DNA of 64,000 bases. It comes from Caballeronia glebae (GTDB lineage Bacteria > Pseudomonadota > Gammaproteobacteria > Burkholderiales > Burkholderiaceae). Made by a program: the position numbers and the translations under genes. The stretch covers positions 47,629-111,628 of the forward strand of contig NZ_FCOJ02000021.1 in assembly GCF_001545035.1 (NCBI RefSeq), in the 5' to 3' direction. A model generated the notes under the pieces. The model ran no database searches, was not told the DNA's origin, and worked only from the letters and a program-made list of their open reading frames with translations. Positions 58,838-64,000 of the stretch are shown one piece after another (position 1 is the first letter of the stretch; each line of letters begins with the position of its first letter).

Positions 58838-60704
58838 GTGCGCCGAGCATGCACAACAGCTTGGGGGTGCGAGTCCCCTGTCCAACCTGATGGTGGTGAA
58901 GGACTAGCGAAACGCAAGGGCGTCGTCGTGAGGCGGGGTCTGAAGGAAGCGTGTAGCAAAGCCACGACCTGACGAACAGAAACCAGATGGGAGGCCTACC
59001 CGGACGGACGAGCGAGCCAATGATCGCGAAGTCCATAGCCATCAAGGTCCGGGGTGGTAGATCTGGCGAGTGTGTGGCGAAGGCGGTTGGGCTTACCTCG
59101 GGAGGCCTGCGCGGTGTCCTGGACTCAGGACTGAACGGCTCGCAAGGGTTGTTGACCACCGCGCAGGAGTCAGCAGCGGGCATAGTAGGGCAGCGATGCC
59201 TGAAGGCCCAAACGGAGAGGAGCGGCGAGTAAGCCGGAGAACTCGACATGGGAGCGCAGCAGAAAACGCATCGCGTCCTCGATAGCGGAGGCAGGGGTGA
59301 AGCCCCGAGGGCTGCTGATCGAGGGGCTGAACCTATGGCGGCGAACCCCGAGTCTGAAAGCCCGTCGGCTAGTGACCGACTGATGGAGGAAGTCTGCGAA
59401 CGGGAGAACCTGAAGCAGGCGTTGAAACGTGTGAGAGCAAACAAAGGCGCACCGGGCGTGGACGGCATGACGGTTCAGGCACTACCGGCGTACCTGCGTG
59501 AGCACTGGCCGACGATACGGTCCATGCTGCTGGAAGGCACGTACAAGCCACAACCTGTCAGACGAGTCGAGATACCCAAGCCGGATGGAGGTGGCGTGCG
59601 CAAGCTTGGCATTCCGTGCGCGCTTGATCGATTCGTTCAGCAGGCGGTATTGCAGGTGCTGCAACAGCGGTGGGACCCGACGTTCTCGGATTCCAGTTAT
59701 GGTTTCCGTCCGGGACGCTCGGCGCATCAGGCCGTGGCAAAGGCGCAAAGCTACATCCAGTCGGGGCATCGATGGATTGTAGATTTGGACCTCGAGAAAT
59801 TCTTCGATCGCGTAAGCCACGATATCCTGATGAGCAGGGTGGCAAAGCGTGTCAGCGACAGGCGAGTGCTGAAGCTGATCCGCTCCTTTCTGACGGCGGG
59901 CGTGCTGGAAGACGGGCTGGTTGGCGCAACGGACGAAGGGACGCCCCAGGGCGGTCCGCTGTCACCGTTGTTATCCAATCTGATGCTCGACGACCTCGAC
60001 CGGGAACTTGAGCGACGCGGACTGCGATTTGCGAGGTACGCCGACGACTGTAACGTCTATGTACGCAGCGAACGCGCGGGCCAACGGGTGATGGCGGGGC
60101 TGAAAGCCTTCCTCACCAGCAAGCTCAAGTTGACGGTCAACGAGACGAAGAGCGCAGTGGCCGAGCCTCACACGCGGAAGTTTCTGGGATTCACCTTCGG
60201 GACCCGGGATCACGTCAAACGGCGCATCGCGCCCAAGGCACTGAGCCGGTTCAAGGAGCGAATCCGGGAAATGACCCAGCGCTCGCACGGGGTCAGCGTT
60301 GACCAACTGATCGGCATGCTGAACCGTTACCTGACTGGATGGCGCGGCTACTTTGGATTCTGCGAAACGCCGAGCGTCCTTCAGCGTCTGGACGAATGGG
60401 TGCGCCGCCGGGTTCGCTGCTTCTTCTGGAAGCAGTGGCGACGCGGGAACACCCGCTTCCGGGAACTGACGGCGCGAGGGGTGGACCGGTCCCTTGCTGC
60501 CCAGACAGCCGGGTCACCCCACAATGCATGGCGGCTGAGTAATAGCCCTGCACTGCAACGGGCGTTGACCAATCGCTTTCTGCGATCCCTCGGTCTTCCA
60601 TCACTGCGTCCCTAGCCGATCAACCGATCCGAACCGCCGTGTACGGACCCGTACGCACGGTGGTGTGGGAGGGGTCGGGCCGCGAGGCCTGCCCCTATCC
60701 CGAT
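58838..60704 (+). mobile_element. Group II intron, bacterial class C
   Basis: The 5' boundary is GTGCGCC at 58838, matching the GUGYG rule. A structured RNA region of about 400 bases is followed by the reverse-transcriptase ORF, then domain V (around 60629-60660: CCGCCGTGTACGG ... CCGTACGCACGGTGG) and domain VI, ending CCTATCCCGAT at about 60704. The position directly behind a terminator hairpin fits class C. Length is about 1.87 kb. The 3' end is assigned by similarity of the terminal motif and could be off by a few bases. Confidence 0.85.
59248..60615 (+). CDS. ltrA: Group II intron reverse transcriptase/maturase
   Basis: A 455-aa intron-encoded protein. RT blocks are visible: NKGAPGVDGM, RRVEIPKPDGGGVRKLGIPC, YGFRPGRSAHQAV, DLDLEKFFDRVSHD, GTPQGGPLSPLLSNLML and the catalytic FARYADDCNVYV, then the maturase (X) domain (LNRYLTGWRGYFGFCETPSV). 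No endonuclease domain, as is usual for class C. It splices its intron and reverse-transcribes it at new sites. GGAG precedes ATG 59248; ATG 59335 is an alternative start. All visible catalytic residues are intact. Confidence 0.95.
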   Translation: MGAQQKTHRVLDSGGRGEAPRAADRGAEPMAANPESESPSASDRLMEEVCERENLKQALKRVRANKGAPGVDGMTVQALPAYLREHWPTIRSMLLEGTYKPQPVRRVEIPKPDGGGVRKLGIPCALDRFVQQAVLQVLQQRWDPTFSDSSYGFRPGRSAHQAVAKAQSYIQSGHRWIVDLDLEKFFDRVSHDILMSRVAKRVSDRRVLKLIRSFLTAGVLEDGLVGATDEGTPQGGPLSPLLSNLMLDDLDRELERRGLRFARYADDCNVYVRSERAGQRVMAGLKAFLTSKLKLTVNETKSAVAEPHTRKFLGFTFGTRDHVKRRIAPKALSRFKERIREMTQRSHGVSVDQLIGMLNRYLTGWRGYFGFCETPSVLQRLDEWVRRRVRCFFWKQWRRGNTRFRELTARGVDRSLAAQTAGSPHNAWRLSNSPALQRALTNRFLRSLGLPSLRP

Positions 60705-60720
60705 TCTCGTCACAATGGGA

Positions 60721-60957
60721 CTATTTGAAGCGCACGACGTAGTTCAAACGCCACTTCAACACGAAGAACAGTATTTTTAGGAAAGGAATCAGAATACCCA
60801 CCGCCCATAACATGGTGAGCCCGGCCGCGAACAACAACGTTTCGCTGAATCCGTTCTTCGGCAAATGCACAATCAAGAACATCGAGAAGAACGCCGCGGC
60901 CGCGATGATGACGCGCCGGGTCACAAACGGTAGTGCCATAAATTTCGCGTACATCAT
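60721..60957 (-). CDS. Small membrane protein (78 aa)
   Basis: Two hydrophobic helices (VIIAAAAFFSMFLIVHL and LLFAAGLTMLWAVGILIPFL) and short charged ends. GAGGAG precedes two consecutive ATG codons; the second has better spacing. Its start overlaps the stop of the 47-aa gene at 60954-61097, so the pair is translationally coupled. It lies between the intron and the partition operon. Family not recognised. Confidence 0.55.
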   Translation of the reverse strand: MMYAKFMALPFVTRRVIIAAAAFFSMFLIVHLPKNGFSETLLFAAGLTMLWAVGILIPFLKILFFVLKWRLNYVVRFK

Positions 60958-61097
60958 GCTCCTCGTTGCTTACGATTTTTGATCGCGCGGCTGAAAAGGC
61001 ACGCAGCCTCGCACAAGGCCAGCCCTGCGGCGACCAAGATCCACATGCGCACGCCTCGTGTCCAGTCGAATTGCGGCAAGTTATCCAAAAAGCTCAT
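60954..61097 (-). CDS. Tiny membrane protein (47 aa)
   Basis: GGAG lies five bases before ATG. The product reads MSFLDNLPQFDWTRGVRMW and continues with ILVAAGLALCEAACLFSRAI and a basic end, so one membrane helix. Its stop overlaps the start of the next small membrane protein. Tight coupling and a good ribosome-binding site support it. A two-component membrane function is possible but unproven. Confidence 0.5.
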   Translation of the reverse strand: MSFLDNLPQFDWTRGVRMWILVAAGLALCEAACLFSRAIKNRKQRGA

Positions 61098-61255
61098 GTT
61101 TTCTCCGCCGCCGTTACAGGCCTAGTCGATACGTCTCTATTTTGCCAGCATTCGATCCAAGTCAAGTCGCCGTGAAAAGCACACACGACCTCGGATAACG
61201 GACGGAACTTGACGGCAATGCAAGTCAAGTGTGCCTCCTGATCACCATCGCCGGG

Positions 61256-61585
61256 TCATCCTAGGTTTAAATTCTCAGCGAGAAAAGCGTAGTCGAAGTC
61301 AGGCTCGGCTTCGTTGTGCGCTTCCCTTCGTGGAGGAGCGACTGCCGCCTCGCCGATGTGAGGCTGGATGGCCGAGTCCCTGTTTGGCGAGACCGTGGCG
61401 GCGTCCGCAATGCCGGGATCCAATGAGGCGCGAGGACCCGAGACGCTGCTTCTCAAAGCTTCTTCGGCCAGCCGCTTCAGGAGTGCCGCGCGTTGCCTAG
61501 GGTTGGAGACCGCAACTAAAGCATCGAACAGCGTTGGTGTGGCGATTTCGCTGATTGTTACCTTGATCTCCAGGGCGCCTGTCAT
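61256..61585 (-). CDS. ParR/StbB-like partner of the actin-type partition protein
   Basis: A 109-aa protein whose start overlaps the actin-like gene by four bases (ATGA). The N-terminal half (LEIKVTISEIATPTLFDALV and RQRAALLKRLAEEAL) is compatible with a ribbon-helix-helix DNA-binding domain; the C-terminal half is disordered and acidic. In ParM systems the small second gene encodes the centromere-binding adaptor. Assignment rests on position and size more than on sequence. Confidence 0.6.
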   Translation of the reverse strand: MTGALEIKVTISEIATPTLFDALVAVSNPRQRAALLKRLAEEALRSSVSGPRASLDPGIADAATVSPNRDSAIQPHIGEAAVAPPRREAHNEAEPDFDYAFLAENLNLG

Positions 61586-62613
61586 GCGGGCACTCCTTCC
61601 TTGCGCTTCTTATCGCGCAGCAGCGTGGCCTCGCCAGCGGCAAGGAACCCCCTTACATTTGTGAAGCATGGATCTGCCATATGGTCGATCCTCAATTGGG
61701 GAAAGCGCGCCTGGATCTCGTGCCTATATAGAGCCGCACCTCCACCAGTGAGTACGATCGACCGAATATCCACTGTGTTCTTTACGCCCGCTTGGATAGC
61801 TTTGACCGCGGCGTCGATGACCGTCTGCGCCTCAGGCAGAAACTCCTGCAGGTTATAGTCGTTCCCGTTGAGCAGCAGCGTCGCTCCGGTGCGCAGCGCC
61901 TTATCGATCCGCTCAATTCCCTGCGTGTCGATATGCAGTTTCTCCTTGATAACAGCGGCGATGGCTTCGTAGTAGTGAGACGCGCCGCTGTGATGACCGC
62001 CGCTACGCTCTTCGTCGATCGTCAGCCCGGTTGCCACTACCCAGTCCGTGGTGAAGTAGCCGACATCGATGATGAGGTGTGGGTCCTCTTTGTCGAACTC
62101 GTGATACCGCGAGAAGTTGACCAACGCACCGAGAGGCTGCGGCAGCACAATGACGCTCCCAACATCGAATTCGACTTCGCCGTACGCGTTGTTGCCGGCG
62201 AACGCACCACGCAGATGCGCCACGCGGGTGTGAAAGTTCCTCATCGGCAGGCCGAGAACCAGGCGGTCGACCGACGCGATGTTCGCGAAATGAAAAGCAC
62301 CAGCCAGCAGCGCAGCATAGCTCGACGTCGTGCAATAGTCGTCGTTGAGCGTGGCACCCGCATCGCCGTTGCGCGAGCTCAAAAGTACGCCCGGACCAAC
62401 CTGATAGCGCTTACCCTCGACCTCCACCGCGACTGTCTTGGGCGTGGTGATTAACCCGGCGCTCTCTTTTGCGATCGTATGCGCCTTGTACGGCGGTGTC
62501 AGCGACGGAAACATAAACGTTGACACGTCTGAGCCGTTGCGAAAAGCGACCTTGGTGTTGCCATATCCAACGTCGACAGCGAGGACGGGTGCATGCGTCT
62601 TAAGTGCGTTCAT
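61582..62613 (-). CDS. ParM/StbA-family actin-like plasmid segregation protein
   Basis: A 343-aa actin-like ATPase. Phosphate-1 motif LAVDVGYGNTKVAF (about residues 10-23), phosphate-2 LIIDVGYFTTDWVV and adenosine motif IVLTGGGAALYRHEI are all present. It should polymerise to push plasmid copies apart. Upstream repeats at 62723-62811 are candidate parC sites. With the ParA/ParB set at 27.6-29.3 kb it gives this replicon two different partition systems. Confidence 0.85.
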   Translation of the reverse strand: MNALKTHAPVLAVDVGYGNTKVAFRNGSDVSTFMFPSLTPPYKAHTIAKESAGLITTPKTVAVEVEGKRYQVGPGVLLSSRNGDAGATLNDDYCTTSSYAALLAGAFHFANIASVDRLVLGLPMRNFHTRVAHLRGAFAGNNAYGEVEFDVGSVIVLPQPLGALVNFSRYHEFDKEDPHLIIDVGYFTTDWVVATGLTIDEERSGGHHSGASHYYEAIAAVIKEKLHIDTQGIERIDKALRTGATLLLNGNDYNLQEFLPEAQTVIDAAVKAIQAGVKNTVDIRSIVLTGGGAALYRHEIQARFPQLRIDHMADPCFTNVRGFLAAGEATLLRDKKRKEGVPA

Positions 62614-62722
62614 TCTCTCTCCAGAGGTGAATCAGTTCGTTTGCTTATCTGCTCGTTATCTGACAGAAAAGTGGCAGATTGGCGGTGGCGACGGCTCGGT
62701 TTCTCTAAACGTCCGGATGAGT

Positions 62723-62811
62723 GTCAGTTATCTCCACCTTAACGGTGAGATGAAGACCGAATGCACGAAGCGCGACTTAATCTGTCAGTTATCGGGACGA
62801 AATCGGTGAGA
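62723..62811 (+). repeat. Bipartite direct repeat upstream of the parM-like gene (candidate parC)
   Basis: Two units have the form GTCAGTTATC, ten variable bases, CGGTGAGA: 62723-62750 and 62784-62811, repeating every 61 bases. A related CTGACAG sequence lies at 62660-62666. The spacing between the conserved halves is exact. Location just upstream of the actin-like gene fits a centromere and autoregulatory operator. Confidence 0.6.
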
Positions 62812-63016
62812 AAACTCTCCGATACGCCTGTTGCACTGTACCGAGCGGCGCGCAATGTCAAGGATGCAAAAGCTCGCATGATTTAGGCAGCTTTTGGGTA
62901 CGCACAGCCATGTCTGCGCGCTATCCTGCTAATTACCCACTGCGCGAACAGCGCATCGACCTCCTGAACGGACCATCGAGGGCGTCGCTTTGCCTAGCGA
63001 AAAGCCCTCTGTCACA

Positions 63017-63043
63017 GGCCGCAAATTGATGCGGCCTTTTTCT
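63017..63043 (+). terminator. Rho-independent terminator without an obvious gene
   Basis: AGGCCGCA and TGCGGCCT form a perfect eight-base stem with a six-base loop followed by TTTTCT. No convincing plus-strand gene precedes it; a 39-codon frame at 62910 is doubtful. It may end a small RNA or an antisense transcript from the partition promoter. Confidence 0.6.
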
Positions 63044-64000
63044 GAAGCTAGTCAAGCACAAGGCGACCCAAGGTGAGGAAGCCGGACACGCGATATCTAT
63101 TGGGTTTGCGGGCGGTTTTGCCCGAATCAGCAAGTTGAGACGGATTGGATGCGGACACACGGACACTTTCGCCGTGTTGCGAACACCTCTATCTCAATGC
63201 GCATCGACACATCCTTTCAGCATACGAAGCTGGGTACGTTGCACGACGCCCGACACACCGCGGCCGATTGAACGCACTTGGGGATGGGGGTGTAGGGAGC
63301 CTTGGAGGCATCGCTACACCCTGTACGGAAGACGAACGGTAGGCGCGACCGGAGAGAGAACAGCGCAAACGAATTACCGAGCAAATGGCCAAGGTCGTGC
63401 CGTCGCAAGACAGGGCACACGGGCGCAGAGATGCGTCAGGGCCGGCGCGGTAGCCGTAGAGGCGGCATAGCCGATTCGCGCACCGAAAGGCACGCGAGTC
63501 GATTGCTGGCAGCAGCGGGCAAAGCACACAACGACGAGATAACCGCGAAGCGGGTCCGCGTTGCGATGTGCGCCGGCAGAAAGTCAGTGGCGGTCAACAC
63601 GCGAAGCGTGTGGCCGGCAGCACGCAGCAGATACGGACGGTCGATGCACGTTTCTTCCACGTGCGGGGCTATCGAATGGAATCGCTAAAGAAAGGGAAGG
63701 CAGGGCCCGGCGGGGATGCGCGGCGCGCAGCGCGACGACTACCAGGAGATAGGCTCCCTGGTGTCCCGCCTAGCGCCAAACGACCCGGGCGGTACCGAGT
63801 CGTCCGGACTATCAAACTGGAACGCGAGGTGTTAACGGAGGAGGTTGGCAACGGGCTCGTCCTCAGACGGCGCATGACTGGGCAAGTGATCGTCGGCTTG
63901 TACCATGTCGCGTTAGTGAAAGATTGCCTCTTTTGAATTCAGAGTGGGTGTTTGTGCGGGTCAAGGGCGGGCGGGAGCCCGGCGCAGCGAACCCTTGAGG
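63044..64000. other. Gene-poor window end
   Basis: No frame in the last 950 bases has both a ribosome-binding site and recognisable motifs. A plus-strand frame at 63568-63936 (122 aa, basic) has protein-like endings (VVRTIKLEREVLTEEV, RMTGQVIVGLYHVALVKDC) but low-complexity Arg/Gly content; it could be a remnant or a real gene. A feature continuing beyond 64000 cannot be judged. Confidence 0.3.

Noticed and set aside
59248..60615. Retron or diversity-generating reverse transcriptase
   Set aside because: The maturase domain, GUGYG start, domain V/VI and terminator-linked site identify a group II intron.

Overview
The window reads as part of a large plasmid or secondary replicon of a Burkholderia-type betaproteobacterium (Burkholderia, Paraburkholderia or Caballeronia). 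This is inferred from high-GC codon use, a DUF4148 secreted protein (a family typical of that group), a Rep_3-type initiator with iterons, two partition systems and an R64-like thin-pilus cluster. No rRNA or tRNA gene was recognised.

Layout. (1) 64-9881: a catabolic cluster on the minus strand. It holds an amino-acid-type ABC transporter (binding protein, two permeases, ATPase), a DadA-like FAD dehydrogenase, two near-identical RidA imine deaminases, an RraA/HMG-aldolase-like protein, a PLP aminotransferase and a tiny acidic protein. Two LysR genes diverge from it. (2) 9882-11700: gene-poor, with a frameshifted fadB remnant. (3) 11701-17256: a small membrane protein convergent with a three-gene Detocs-type defence operon (sensor with degenerate kinase domain, lone receiver, receiver fused to a nucleoside phosphorylase). 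(4) 17257-26148: an accessory zone with decayed genes (an HU gene and a SET-domain gene broken into two opposite-facing halves), a TetR regulator, a tyrosine integrase preceded by a perfect 12-bp palindrome, a TacA/TacT-like toxin-antitoxin pair and a DUF4148 protein. (5) 26286-32601: plasmid maintenance, with a ParB-like DNA-binding protein, ParB, ParA, a cluster of CTACCACGTGGTAG palindromes (probable parS), a Rep_3 initiator and an origin with about 16 iteron copies in both orientations.

(6) 33537-49219: a continuous plus-strand operon encoding VirB8/VirB9/VirB10-like proteins, two lytic transglycosylases, two TcpQ-domain proteins and a type IVB pilus set in R64 order (PilN, PilO, PilP, PilQ, PilR, PilS, PilV), ending with a secreted Cys-rich protein. 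It looks like a hybrid envelope machine joining a T4SS core to a thin pilus, probably for mating or attachment. (7) 49338-53595: on the opposite strand, a CAP-domain lipoprotein, two small proteins, an FlhC-like zinc regulator with an extra N-terminal half, and a coiled-coil plasmid protein. (8) 53940-58790: a decayed NERD nuclease, then a plus-strand group with small proteins, SSB and a zinc-finger/TOPRIM primase-like protein. (9) 58838-60704: a class C group II intron inserted directly behind a rho-independent terminator. (10) 60721-62811: two tiny membrane proteins and an actin-type (ParM/StbA) partition operon behind a bipartite direct repeat. (11) 62812-64000: no supportable gene.

Several genes shorter than 60 codons were found by reading ribosome-binding sites directly (64-237, 20376-20528, 50919-51089, 60954-61097). 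Starts were moved downstream where a good Shine-Dalgarno supports it.
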